Assembly (NCBI GenBank): GCA_022711765.1
Contig: JAKLEB010000002.1
Span: 1-64,000 of the forward strand
Direction of reading: 5' to 3'
DNA from: Candidatus Krumholzibacteriota bacterium
GTDB taxonomy: Bacteria; Krumholzibacteriota; Krumholzibacteriia; LZORAL124-64-63
DNA: 64,000 bases
A program made the translations under genes and the position numbers. The notes beneath the pieces were generated by a model. It was not told where the DNA came from, made no database searches, and was given only the letters and a program-made list of their open reading frames with translations. This document shows, piece after piece, positions 16,024 to 24,339 of this stretch; the first letter of the stretch is position 1, and each line of letters opens with the position of its first letter.

Positions 16024-17484
16024 CTACCTCACGAGCGTGAGCTTCTGCGCTTCCAGGCTCCCGCCGGCGCGCAAGCGCGCGACGTAGATCCCGCTCGGCA
16101 TCGCCTGGCCGGACTCGTCGTCTCCTCGCCAGACCGCTTCGTGGTCGCCGCTCTCCTGGCGGCCGTCCACGAGGGTGTGTACCCGCTGTCCCTTGAGGTC
16201 GTAGACGACCAGCTCCGCGTTGCCCGACTGCGGCAGGTGGAAGCGGATCGTCGTCGCCGGGTTGAACGGATTCGGGGTGTTCTGGGCGAGGAAGAGGGTC
16301 GACGGCGTCTCCGCGACGTCGGTGACGACGAGATTCTCGAAGCCGTCGATCTGGCCGCGGATCTCGCCGCCGGGGAAGGCGTTCGAGTGGACGTTGATGT
16401 ACGTGAGGCCGTCGAGGATCGAGGCCCTGCTGCCGGCCCCGAAGTCCCAGACCCCGAGCTTCTTGGCTCCCACCTGCAGCGGGAAGAGGACGCCGGCGTT
16501 CACGCCGCGAGGCGCGAAGCCATGGATGTGTGCGGCCGTCTCCGCGCCGCTCAGCCCGGTCACCCAGATGTTGAAGCTCAGCTCGTTGGTCGCGGAACCG
16601 ATGCTCACCATGCCGATGCCGGCGCCCGCGGAGCCGCTGGGAGGCACCTCCTGGGTCCCGTTGATCGGAACGACCTGGGGCACGATCTGCCCCCGGATCT
16701 CTCCACCCGGATAGAGCATGCTGTGGATGTTCACGTAGGTCCGACCGGTGAGGATGGCCTGTTCGTCCGCTTCCGCGTAGTTGATGACGCCGATCTTCGG
16801 GTTGCCGAGCGGCAAGGGGTAGAGCACGCCGGCGGACGTCCCGTGCAGCGCGGCGCCGTGGATGTGCGCCGCGGTCTCGGCGCTGCCGAGGCCGCTGAAC
16901 GCGATGTAGTACTTCAGCTCGTTGGTCTCGGGATTCACGTGGAAGACGCCGGCGCCCTGGCCGCTGGTTGCGACCGGCGGGACCTCCTGATCGCCGTCCA
17001 GGAGCGCGGCCGTCGTCGTGATCTGGCCACGGATCTCGCCCCCGGGGAACGTCGACGAGTGGACGTTCACGTACATCCTGCCGGCGAGGATGTCCGCCTC
17101 CTGGGCCTCCTGGTAGTTCCAGACCCCGATCTTGGGATTGCCGGCCGGCAGGGCGACGGCGACGCCGGCGTTCTGCCCCGGATCGGCCGGACCGTGGATG
17201 TGGGCCGCGGTCTCGCCGGCGCTGAGGGCGCCGAAGACGATCTCGTACGACAAGGTGTTGGCGGCCGTGTCGATCACGATCTTCCCGCCGCCGAAGGCGG
17301 CCGAGGTCACGGCCGGGACCTCCTGATTGCCGCTGAGCAAGACCGGGTACTGCACGATCTGGGCGCTTTCGGCGGCGGTGGGCAGGATTGCGAGGGCGAG
17401 CAGGACGATCGGCAGGGGTCGAGGCGGTATCCGCAAACCATCCCTCGCCATCTGGCGAGAATGAACGTTTTCGCAGCTGTTCAT
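16024..17484 (-). CDS. Secreted protein with three CHRD domains and a FlgD-like C-terminal domain
   Basis: 486 residues. A signal peptide (about 1-41) precedes three consecutive CHRD domains (about 46-155, 160-270 and 275-385). Each has an x-GxQEVPPV-type opening, a GETAAHIHG or AETAAHIHG core and a closing V(N)VHSxxFPGGEIRGQI. The final 90 residues are a FlgD-like Ig domain with the NTPNPFNPATTIRFHLP motif and the VWRGDDESGQAMPSGIYVARL ending. The FlgD-like tail is typical of surface or secreted proteins of FCB-group bacteria and is often treated as a sorting or anchoring module. CHRD domains occur in chordin and in many bacterial surface proteins; the bound ligand is unknown. The ATG has SD AAGGAGA. 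Confidence 0.9.
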   Translation of the reverse strand: MNSCENVHSRQMARDGLRIPPRPLPIVLLALAILPTAAESAQIVQYPVLLSGNQEVPAVTSAAFGGGKIVIDTAANTLSYEIVFGALSAGETAAHIHGPADPGQNAGVAVALPAGNPKIGVWNYQEAQEADILAGRMYVNVHSSTFPGGEIRGQITTTAALLDGDQEVPPVATSGQGAGVFHVNPETNELKYYIAFSGLGSAETAAHIHGAALHGTSAGVLYPLPLGNPKIGVINYAEADEQAILTGRTYVNIHSMLYPGGEIRGQIVPQVVPINGTQEVPPSGSAGAGIGMVSIGSATNELSFNIWVTGLSGAETAAHIHGFAPRGVNAGVLFPLQVGAKKLGVWDFGAGSRASILDGLTYINVHSNAFPGGEIRGQIDGFENLVVTDVAETPSTLFLAQNTPNPFNPATTIRFHLPQSGNAELVVYDLKGQRVHTLVDGRQESGDHEAVWRGDDESGQAMPSGIYVARLRAGGSLEAQKLTLVR

Positions 17485-17569
17485 GGTTTCGATCTCCTTG
17501 GTTGGGAACCCGTGGCCTGGACCGCGAGACCTCGCGTGGCCGAGGAGGGCGCGACCGCTAGGTTAAATC

Positions 17570-17598
17570 AGGATAGTAATTGTCATATATATTGGCAA
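17570..17598 (-). promoter_or_regulatory. Promoter for the CHRD protein gene
   Basis: On the minus strand TTGCCA (complement of 17593-17598) and TATCCT (complement of 17570-17575) are 17 bp apart in an AT-rich island, with the start codon 86 bp downstream. Confidence 0.45.
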
Positions 17599-17644
17599 TG
17601 CCGGGCGCGACGCGCAACAGATCGGCCGGGCGCGATCCGGCCGG

Positions 17645-18172
17645 CTAGTCGAAGAGCGCCTTGACGGCGCCCCAGGTCGTCCGCGAGACCGGCTGGGCGG
17701 GCGTGCCGCGGAGGTACCGGAATCCGCCGCCCATCGCCTGCGCGGTCCAGCTCTCGAACCGGATGTCGACGTAGATGTCGTCCGTGATGAGATGGACGAC
17801 CGCGTCGACGCCCACCGTGTTCGGCGGATAGCCGGCGGCCCACGTCTGCCATGCGGTGAAGGCGAGGTTCTCCCAGTCGACGGCGTCGCCCGTCGCCCAC
17901 TCCGTGTCCTCGGGGCTGACCAGGCTGGTGTAGTGGTCCTCGACGGCGATGTTGAAGATGCCCTGCGTGTCGGCGCGCGTGATCCAGACCCGGTCGGTCA
18001 GCCGATCCTGGTTCGCGGGCTGCGTCCAGTCGGCGTAGTCGGTCTTCTCGAAGACGAAGGTGCGTCCGGACCAGATCTCCTGCGCGCCTGCCGGCGGCGT
18101 GAGCGCGCCGAGGACGCCCACGAAGGCAAGCGGCAGCCAGCGCAATCGGCGTCGACCCACGGCGACTCCCAT
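17645..18172 (-). CDS. Small secreted protein ending in the TW-GAVKALFD tail
   Basis: 175 residues with a signal peptide (about 1-30, ending PAGAQ). The mature part, starting FVFEKTDYADWTQPANQDRL, contains DRVWITRADTQGIFNIAVED and VVHLITDDIYVDIRFESW. I recall similar sequences in proteins of Eisenbacteria-like genomes, but no family name or function. The last ten residues, TWGAVKALFD, belong to the C-terminal motif shared by five secreted proteins in this window. No FlgD-like domain is present. The start codon lacks a good SD. The upstream 18208-18235 stretch is very AT-rich and probably holds the promoter. The gene lies between the CHRD protein and a small YbjN-like secreted protein, all on the minus strand. 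Confidence 0.8.
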   Translation of the reverse strand: MGVAVGRRRLRWLPLAFVGVLGALTPPAGAQEIWSGRTFVFEKTDYADWTQPANQDRLTDRVWITRADTQGIFNIAVEDHYTSLVSPEDTEWATGDAVDWENLAFTAWQTWAAGYPPNTVGVDAVVHLITDDIYVDIRFESWTAQAMGGGFRYLRGTPAQPVSRTTWGAVKALFD

Positions 18173-18332
18173 CCGGCGAGCGTGAGGACGGGACAGGCGT
18201 TCGACTAATAACGATTTTTATTATCCTAATTGGTCCGCAGGGAATCCGCAACGTCCGGGGCGGTTCGCCGCGATCCGGTCGCGCAAGGGTGGTGTCGCGG
18301 TTCTCGACCGGCAGATCCGGCGTCGCCGGCGG

Positions 18333-18836
18333 CTACGGCACCATCCCGTCAAGCCTCGCGCGATGCTGGTCGGCGAGGTCGGCAACGCGTTCGAGGGACA
18401 GCGCCAGCGTCTCGGCGTCGAGCGCCGACATCAGCAGTTCAGTCTGGCAATCGATGTCTCCGTACCTGGCATCGAGGCAGAACTTCACGCCGGAGTAATC
18501 GTTGTTGAGCCTCATGCACTCGACGAGGACGTCCTTGCCGAAGTCGAAATACTCGGGCCGGTCCACCACGGTCGCGAAGAGCAGCGCGAATTGCCGGCTA
18601 TCGTCATTGTAGGTCAGGAAGACCTCGACGGGGCCGCGGCCGTCGCTGCTCTCGTACGGGACCCGCCACGAGTCGACGGATTGTTCCACCGGCGACCACA
18701 CCAGCCCGGTCTGGTCCAGGAGGTCCTTCAGGGGGCCGGGCGTGCCGCTCTGCGCGCGCGCGAGGGGACAGGCGATCGCGGTCGCGAGTCCGACCGCGCC
18801 GATGGCGAGGCGTCGAGTACGACGATAGCGACTCAT
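18333..18836 (-). CDS. Small exported protein, possibly YbjN/CesT-like fold
   Basis: 167 residues. A signal peptide of about 28 residues ends in PLARAQ; the mature domain begins GPLKDLLDQTGLVWSPVEQS. Strand pattern, the FLTYNDDSRQFALLFATVVD segment, the LNNDYSGVKFCLDARYGDI pair and the closing amphipathic helices resemble YbjN-type sensory or chaperone-like domains, but this is a fold-level guess. Two Cys residues (in VECMRLNN and KFCLDARY) plus one in IDCQTE could form a disulfide in the periplasm. The ATG at 18836 is preceded by GGAGG; the frame extends upstream without a signal peptide. Confidence 0.75.
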   Translation of the reverse strand: MSRYRRTRRLAIGAVGLATAIACPLARAQSGTPGPLKDLLDQTGLVWSPVEQSVDSWRVPYESSDGRGPVEVFLTYNDDSRQFALLFATVVDRPEYFDFGKDVLVECMRLNNDYSGVKFCLDARYGDIDCQTELLMSALDAETLALSLERVADLADQHRARLDGMVP

Positions 18837-19213
18837 GGCAAGCCTCCGGTCCTTCCGGTGAACGAGGTCGTGCCGGCCTGGCCCGATGAACATCGGATGA
18901 TCAGGCGCGTTCTTTAGGGCGGTCGCGGCTGTACCTCTCCCGGAATGCCGTACGTCCCGGTACACGCAGGGTTCGGGCGCGAGCTGCGGTCGGCGCCGAA
19001 TGACCGCCTGGCAACCGCTGCGTAACGCCTTGCGGCGACAGCACAACCGAGCGCACTGGCGGCGATCCCCTGGGTGACCGATGTTGATGGCATACTGCTT
19101 GCGGTTTCGTGAGGAGTGCTCGATCGACAAGGAATGCTGCCGCGTGAACCGCAGTGGCCCACGCTGCTCGTAAGTCGCAAGCGCCGGGATTTCAAGCCAA
19201 GGAGACGTTGACC
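18837..19213. other. Divergent intergenic region (377 bp)
   Basis: No gene is supported. A TGG-CATACT extended -10-like element (CATACT at 19091-19096) faces the DUF4382 lipoprotein gene 118 bp downstream. No repeat stands out. Confidence 0.3.
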
Positions 19214-20065
19214 ATGAACCAACGCATCGATTGGCGAATGATGACGGCCGGGCTCGGCCTGGCCTTGGTCCTCGGCGGCGCGACGGGTTGCTCGGATTCG
19301 ACGGATCCGACCTCCGAGACCGGGACCTTGCGCATGACCATGGTCGATGCGCCGGCATTTCTCGAGGACGTGGAGGCCGTGGAGGTCGTGTTCGAGGAGG
19401 TGCGGGTCCACCGCAGCCAGGATGCCGAGGGCGGTGACGGCGGCTGGATGACAGTGCTGCCGGACACGCTGCCGGTGGAAGACCGCACGTTCGACCTGCT
19501 GCAGCTGGTCAACGGGGTCTTCGTCACCCTCGGCGAGGTCGACCTCGCGACGGGGACCTACACCCAGGTGCGCATCATGGTCGAGAGCGCCACCATCACG
19601 GTCGACGGCGTCGCGCAGGACCTCTTCATCCCCAGCGGCTACCAGTCGGGCATCAAGCTCATCGGCCCGTTCACGATCGATCCCGACGAGATCACCGACC
19701 TCACCCTGGACTTCGACCTCGCGCAGTCGTTGCACGAGGCTCCTCCGGGCAGCGGCAACTTCATCCTGCGGCCGACGATCCGCCTGATCCAGACGGTTCT
19801 CTCGGGAAGCATCTCGGGGACCGTGGAGCCGGTGAACATCGGCGCGGTCGTCTACGCGCTCTCGCCGGCCACGGGCGACACGATGGCGTCGACGCTGCCG
19901 GATACGCTCACCGGCGACTACCGGCTCCAGGCGCTGCTTGCAGGCGTCTACGACGTGCGGGCCGATGCGGCCGGTCACGAACCGGCGACCAGGCTCGCGA
20001 TCGAGGTCGTTGCGGGCCAGGACGTGCCGGATGTCGACTTCGTGCTGGCTCCCCAGACCGATTGA
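19214..20065 (+). CDS. DUF4382-domain lipoprotein
   Basis: 283 residues with a lipoprotein signal (hydrophobic GLGLALVLGGATGC, Cys26). The next 150 residues match DUF4382: TGTLRMTMVDAPAFLEDVEA, EVVFEEVRVHRS, DLLQLVNGVFVTLGEVDLAT and the YTQVRIMVESATITVDG strand. The C-terminal 85 residues look like a carboxypeptidase-regulatory-like beta-sandwich (ISGTVEPVNIGAVVYALSP through VRADAAGHEPA). Such proteins are anchored in the envelope and of unknown role, possibly carbohydrate or surface binding. SD AAGGAGA (19199-19205). Confidence 0.88.
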   Translation: MNQRIDWRMMTAGLGLALVLGGATGCSDSTDPTSETGTLRMTMVDAPAFLEDVEAVEVVFEEVRVHRSQDAEGGDGGWMTVLPDTLPVEDRTFDLLQLVNGVFVTLGEVDLATGTYTQVRIMVESATITVDGVAQDLFIPSGYQSGIKLIGPFTIDPDEITDLTLDFDLAQSLHEAPPGSGNFILRPTIRLIQTVLSGSISGTVEPVNIGAVVYALSPATGDTMASTLPDTLTGDYRLQALLAGVYDVRADAAGHEPATRLAIEVVAGQDVPDVDFVLAPQTD

Positions 20066-20235
20066 GCGACGCTCACCGGTCTCGCGTGTAATCGTGCGTG
20101 GGCAGGAACTCGTGGCTGTTCGTCCGGAGCGGCCGAATCCGGCGGCCGAGCTCGCGCTCCTGGAAGGCGGGCGGCAGCGCGGATGAAGCCGAGGTCGCGG
20201 GCGACCCGCCGCGGATCGACGACCCCGCAAAGGAA

Positions 20236-20262
20236 CGGGCCGCCCCGGAACGAGGCGGCCCG
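20236..20262. terminator. Terminator-like hairpin between convergent genes
   Basis: CGGGCCGCC (20236-20244) and GGCGGCCCG (20254-20262) form a perfect 9-bp stem with a 9-nt loop, between the DUF4382 lipoprotein gene and the convergent secreted-protein gene ending at 20282. Confidence 0.5.
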
Positions 20263-20281
20263 TGGGTGTTCGAGGCGGGCT

Positions 20282-20974
20282 CTACTCGAACAGTCCCTTG
20301 ACCTGGCTCCAGGTCTTCGTCTCCGTCGCGACGCCGCCCTGCGTGAGCGAGAACTCGTCGTAGTAAACCGGACTCGCGCTGTTGGCGTAGAGGTCGAGCG
20401 CGCCGATGTTGAGGGCGCCCCCTCCGCTCATGCCTTCCGTCCAGCTGTCCACGAAGAGCACGGTGCCGTTGTAGTAGAAGGTCTGGATGTTGTTGATCAG
20501 GTCGATCTCGAGCCGCAGCTCGACCCATTGGCCGAGAACCCACGGCAGCGACCCGCCGGCGGCCCCCTCGTTCAGGACCTGGCCGTTCGAGAAGGAGACC
20601 TGCACCGACCAGTTCTGGGCGCCGTTGGGCGCGTAGGTGTTCAGGAGGATGTAGTACGTCTGGCCAGTGAAGTCGGTCGGCATGTACATCCAGCTGACGA
20701 GATTCCAGAGGCCGGTCGAGTAGCCGCTGAACTGCTGCACGATGTCCGTGGCGCCCGAGACGGCCACGGACTGGGTACCCGTGAAGGCGTACAGGTCGGA
20801 GACCAGTGCGTCGGCCGCGGGATCGTTGTTCCAGCCCGCCCAGCCGCCCAGGCCGTGGAGGCCGCCGCCGACCGGATAGCTCTCGAAGCCGTCGTACCAT
20901 TCGGCCTGGGCCGTCGCCGCTCCGAAGGCGACGATCACGGCGAACGCGAGGATGAAGCGTGAACGATTGTGCAT
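20282..20974 (-). CDS. Secreted LamG-like protein ending in the TWSQVKGLFE tail
   Basis: 230 residues with a signal peptide of about 24 residues (ending TAQAEW). The mature part resembles a concanavalin/LamG-type jelly roll: WYDGFESYPVGGGLHGLGGW at the start, then SWMYMPTDFTGQTYYILLNT, QWVELRLEIDLINNIQTFYY and ALNIGALDLYANSASPVYYD, ending in a DEFSL strand. This is the layout of secreted carbohydrate- or protein-binding domains. The last ten residues, TWSQVKGLFE, are the C-terminal motif shared with other secreted proteins here. SD AAGGGGGA before the ATG. A promoter with TTGACA lies about 210 bp upstream. Confidence 0.85.
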   Translation of the reverse strand: MHNRSRFILAFAVIVAFGAATAQAEWYDGFESYPVGGGLHGLGGWAGWNNDPAADALVSDLYAFTGTQSVAVSGATDIVQQFSGYSTGLWNLVSWMYMPTDFTGQTYYILLNTYAPNGAQNWSVQVSFSNGQVLNEGAAGGSLPWVLGQWVELRLEIDLINNIQTFYYNGTVLFVDSWTEGMSGGGALNIGALDLYANSASPVYYDEFSLTQGGVATETKTWSQVKGLFE

Positions 20975-21184
20975 GGTGGTCCCCCTTCTCTGTATGAGGG
21001 CTGCGGCGGCCCGGGCCCCGCGACCTTGGCGGGGGCGGCCGACGCAACGTGCGATCGACCGGCTGAATCGCCAGACGGAGCGCACCATCGAGGTTCGCTG
21101 GCCTCGGCCGTGGCGAACACGACCGACGGCGGTGCAGGAACGGTTCCGCGGCTCAGTGGGGCGCGGAGATGCAAATCTGCGACG

Positions 21185-21214
21185 ATTCTGCCACATCGGA
21201 GCACTAATTGTCAA
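21185..21214 (-). promoter_or_regulatory. Promoter for the LamG-like secreted protein
   Basis: On the minus strand TTGACA (complement of 21209-21214), an 18-bp spacer ending in GATGTGG, then CAGAAT (complement of 21185-21190). The GATGTGnnAnAATC string recurs before the genes at 54362 and 61090. The implied leader is about 200 nt. Confidence 0.45.
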
Positions 21215-21240
21215 TATTTGCGATGTCCCAGGCGAATCAG

Positions 21241-23169
21241 TCAGCCACGCACGATCCCGTCGTCGCTCGAGTCCCGCGCCGCGGCCTCGAGCCGCGTGAA
21301 CATCCGCCGCAGGTCGCGCACGCCGCCGGCCGTGAACCACACCCAGACCGCTCCCGCCGCGACGAATTGCGCGAGGAGGTACCAGCGCCAGAAGCGGGCC
21401 CAGCTCGCGTCGCTGACGTCGTGGCCGAGGTTGTAGACCGTGCCGACCACGAACAGGACGAACCAGAAGCCCGTCCACAGGTAGGTGAGCGCGTAGAGGA
21501 CCTTGTCGCGCCGCGTGAACTCGGGCGTGAACAGGAACAGCCTCTGCAGGCGGGAGACGACGCGGTCGCCGGCGACCTGATCGTCGGCGATCGCCCAGCG
21601 GCCCCGGTGCAGGAGCCGGTCGAGGTCGAACGGCCGGCCGCGGCCGGCCGCCGAGACCACGGCGTAGACCAGGACCGAGGCGGCCATGCCGAGGCCCCAG
21701 AACTCCTGGCCGTTGATCGGGAAGTCCGGGTCGAGCTGGTGCGCGACGATGCCGCCGACCGAGAGCCCGGCGCCCGTGATCATCGCCGCCCACGCGGCGG
21801 CGGTGGTGCCGCGGCGCCAGTAGAGACCGCCGATGATCACCGCGCCGGAGCCGCCGGCGAAGATCGCGCCGGTGATCGCGAAGAACAGGAAGATGTACTG
21901 GTTCTGCTGGAAGAGGAGCGAGAAGAGGAAGATGAACACGGCCACGCCGAGGATCGCGAACCGCAGCGCGCGCAGATGCTGGACCTGGTCGAGCGGTTTG
22001 CCGCCGCGCAGGGGCAGGAGCACGTCCTGCACGAAGATGCTGCCCCACGAGTGCAGGTAGGTGTCGTCGGTGGAGATGGCGGCGGCGAGCATCACGGCGG
22101 CGAACAGGCCGAGCATGCCGTGCGGCAGGATCTGCGCCAGCACGAGCGGCGCCCGCAGCTGGCTGCGCAGGGCGTCGCCGTCGATCCGGGCGAGCTCGGC
22201 CTCGACGCCGCCGGCGATGGCCGCGAAGTCGGGGTGGTGCAGCACCGTGTAGATGACGATCGGCACGAAGACGAGGAAGAGGTTCTGCGGCGCCAGCTTC
22301 CACATGCCGATCGTCTCGCCCATCTTCGCCTCGTGGGCGCTCGAGGCCGAGCTGTTGTACGCCTGCGTGCCCTGCCAGCTCATCTTGCCGTAGATCAGGC
22401 CCAGGACGCCGATCAGGAAGTACCAGAAGTTGAAGTCCTCGACCTGGCTGGTCTTGTAGGGGTTGATGAGCGACGCGTCCGGCGGCGCGGCGCCGAGCGC
22501 CGCGAAGATCTGGTCCCACCTCACGACCGCCAACAGGAGCCAGCCGCAGATCACGAGGAAGGCCAGGTTGACGAACGTGCCCTGCAGGAAGTCGGTGACC
22601 AGCACGGTGACCTGCCCGCCGCTGAACACGAACAGGAGAGCGGCCGACAAGAGCGTGATCATCACGAGCGGATACACCGGCAGGGCGACCGGGCCGAGGG
22701 CGAGCGTCTCGGGGAATCCGCAGTAGTGGATGAAGAACCGCGCGGTCACGGCGGGGAAGATGCCGAAATTGACGATGCCCGAGACGAAGCAGACCATGCC
22801 CGCGAAGACCCGGAATCGGCGCGAGTAGCGGCGCTCGAAGAACTCGGCCAGGGTCAGGCAGCGGGTCTGGCGGAAGCGGTAGATCACCCAGCCGCTCAGG
22901 GAGATCAGCATGACCACGACCGACGTCGTCAGGCCCCACCACGCCATCGAGAATCCGGCGACGTAGTTCATCTCCAAGTTGCCGACGATCGTGATCGCGC
23001 CGAGGGCGGCGACGCCGCTCGCGACCCCGACGAGGTAGCGGCCGGCCGAGCGTCCGGCGGCGAGGAAATCGGCGACCGACCGAGTGAGGCGATTGCTCCG
23101 GTACACTCCGAAGAGCAGGCTGCCGAACACCCCGAGGACGATGAGCCAGTCGAGCCGGGAGAGGGTCAC
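21241..23169 (-). CDS. Sodium/solute symporter (SSS family)
   Basis: 642 residues, about 13-14 membrane spans, SSS-family (SLC5-like) sodium symporter. Recognisable parts are the early LAAGRSAGRYLVGVASGVAA with the ADFLAAGRS motif, SYNLSS-like SMAWWGLTTSVV in helix 3, and an AAAISTDDTYLHSWGSIFVQ segment corresponding to the conserved Na-binding helix 8. The GTG start (23169-23167) forms a GTGA overlap with the stop of the CBM9-like gene and has SD GGAGGA; an ATG 15 codons earlier is less likely. It is the last gene of the glycan-use operon, so the substrate is probably a sugar or amino sugar released by the hydrolases. Confidence 0.88.
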   Translation of the reverse strand: MTLSRLDWLIVLGVFGSLLFGVYRSNRLTRSVADFLAAGRSAGRYLVGVASGVAALGAITIVGNLEMNYVAGFSMAWWGLTTSVVVMLISLSGWVIYRFRQTRCLTLAEFFERRYSRRFRVFAGMVCFVSGIVNFGIFPAVTARFFIHYCGFPETLALGPVALPVYPLVMITLLSAALLFVFSGGQVTVLVTDFLQGTFVNLAFLVICGWLLLAVVRWDQIFAALGAAPPDASLINPYKTSQVEDFNFWYFLIGVLGLIYGKMSWQGTQAYNSSASSAHEAKMGETIGMWKLAPQNLFLVFVPIVIYTVLHHPDFAAIAGGVEAELARIDGDALRSQLRAPLVLAQILPHGMLGLFAAVMLAAAISTDDTYLHSWGSIFVQDVLLPLRGGKPLDQVQHLRALRFAILGVAVFIFLFSLLFQQNQYIFLFFAITGAIFAGGSGAVIIGGLYWRRGTTAAAWAAMITGAGLSVGGIVAHQLDPDFPINGQEFWGLGMAASVLVYAVVSAAGRGRPFDLDRLLHRGRWAIADDQVAGDRVVSRLQRLFLFTPEFTRRDKVLYALTYLWTGFWFVLFVVGTVYNLGHDVSDASWARFWRWYLLAQFVAAGAVWVWFTAGGVRDLRRMFTRLEAAARDSSDDGIVRG

Positions 23170-24254
23170 GGAGCGGTCCTCCGGACGAGGCGGCCTTCCT
23201 CGTTCACCGTCCACCGCGTCCCGTCGGCCGTGTACATCAGGCCCGTGAAGGACCAGGGAGTCGCGTAAAGCAAGAAGCTGGCCGTGGACAGGCGGCCGCG
23301 CACGGGCGCCGGCAAGCGGTCGAGGTCGGCCGTCCGCGTGGCGTAGCGGCCGTGCTCCGCGTGGACGTCGCGCTGGGCGTAGTAGAGCGGCATCAGCAGC
23401 TCCGCGGCGTCACGGACAGCCTCGCGGGGGTCGGGCGACGGGGCGTCCGCGGTCGTCGTGAAGGTCACGAAGCCCCAGCGCTCCGGGGCATGCATCGCGA
23501 CCACGCCCTGAGGCGACCACACCCAGTTGTCCTCGCCCCTCCAGCCGCGGCCCGGCACGGGCGCCTTCACGTAGGCGCCGGAAGCGAGCCGGTGCTCCCA
23601 TTCGACGCGCGAGAAATTCAGGCGCCAGGTGTCGCCCGCCGCGGGGGGACAGGACCGGTCGCCCGCCAGCTCGGCCAGAGCGGTCCAGGGCAGGGCGATC
23701 TCGACCGTCCAGCCTCGATCGGCGTCGCGCGGGTCATTCGCCGTGCCGTCGATCTCGACGGCGGACTCGAGGCCGGCGATGTCCCAGCCGCTCAGGGCGG
23801 GCCCGCCGTCGCGATAGGGGCGAACGAGCACGAGGTCCCAGACCGTGCCCAGCGCGTTGATCTCCAGCTCGGCGTAGAGGTGGTTGTCGCCGTCGGGGTC
23901 GATGAACACCTCGAAATCGTTGTCCTCGAAGATGACGGCGTCGCGCGTGGTCAGCGAGCCCCAGACGTGCGGGTCGGCGAGCTCGGCGGCGACGTAGAGC
24001 GCGCGGTGGTCCCAGACCAGGCGGGCGCGGGTCCGGTAACGGGGCGCGACCGGCCGAGCGTCGCCCTCGATGTCGACGAAGTCTTCGGTCCAGGGCGCGC
24101 GGGACCACGCGGCGTCGTCGAGCCGGCCGTCGACGACCGGCGCGGTGGACGCGAGGGGACAGCGGTAGAGGCGGGGATTCCACGCGCCGGCAGGATGCTC
24201 GCCGGCGCCGGCCGAGACGGCGGCCACCACGCAAACCACGAGAAGGCGAACCAT
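23166..24254 (-). CDS. Secreted CBM9-like carbohydrate-binding protein
   Basis: 362 residues with a signal peptide (about 1-17). Residues about 35-245 match the carbohydrate-binding family 9-like (CBM9_1 / DOMON-related) domain: PVVDGRLDDAAWSRAPWTEDF, FIDPDGDNHLYAELEINALG and a closing WRLNFSRVEWE strand. The C-terminal 90 residues start DAAELLMPLYYAQRDVHAEH and look like a small additional domain with a GRYATRTADLDRL helix. It would bind a glycan at the cell surface or in the periplasm and feed the neighbouring GH20 and GH38-like enzymes. It overlaps the symporter gene by 4 bp. Confidence 0.85.
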   Translation of the reverse strand: MVRLLVVCVVAAVSAGAGEHPAGAWNPRLYRCPLASTAPVVDGRLDDAAWSRAPWTEDFVDIEGDARPVAPRYRTRARLVWDHRALYVAAELADPHVWGSLTTRDAVIFEDNDFEVFIDPDGDNHLYAELEINALGTVWDLVLVRPYRDGGPALSGWDIAGLESAVEIDGTANDPRDADRGWTVEIALPWTALAELAGDRSCPPAAGDTWRLNFSRVEWEHRLASGAYVKAPVPGRGWRGEDNWVWSPQGVVAMHAPERWGFVTFTTTADAPSPDPREAVRDAAELLMPLYYAQRDVHAEHGRYATRTADLDRLPAPVRGRLSTASFLLYATPWSFTGLMYTADGTRWTVNEEGRLVRRTAP

Positions 24255-24339
24255 GCCGAGGACCTCCGGTCAGCGCCGCCCGGTCCCGCGCATCATGCCC
24301 TCCATGGCGCGGGGCGTCAACGAAGGCCGCGCGCCCGCC

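Noticed and set aside
21208..23268. 686-codon plus-strand frame opposite the symporter
   Set aside because: Composition is typical of an antisense shadow; the symporter frame has a full set of membrane helices and motifs.
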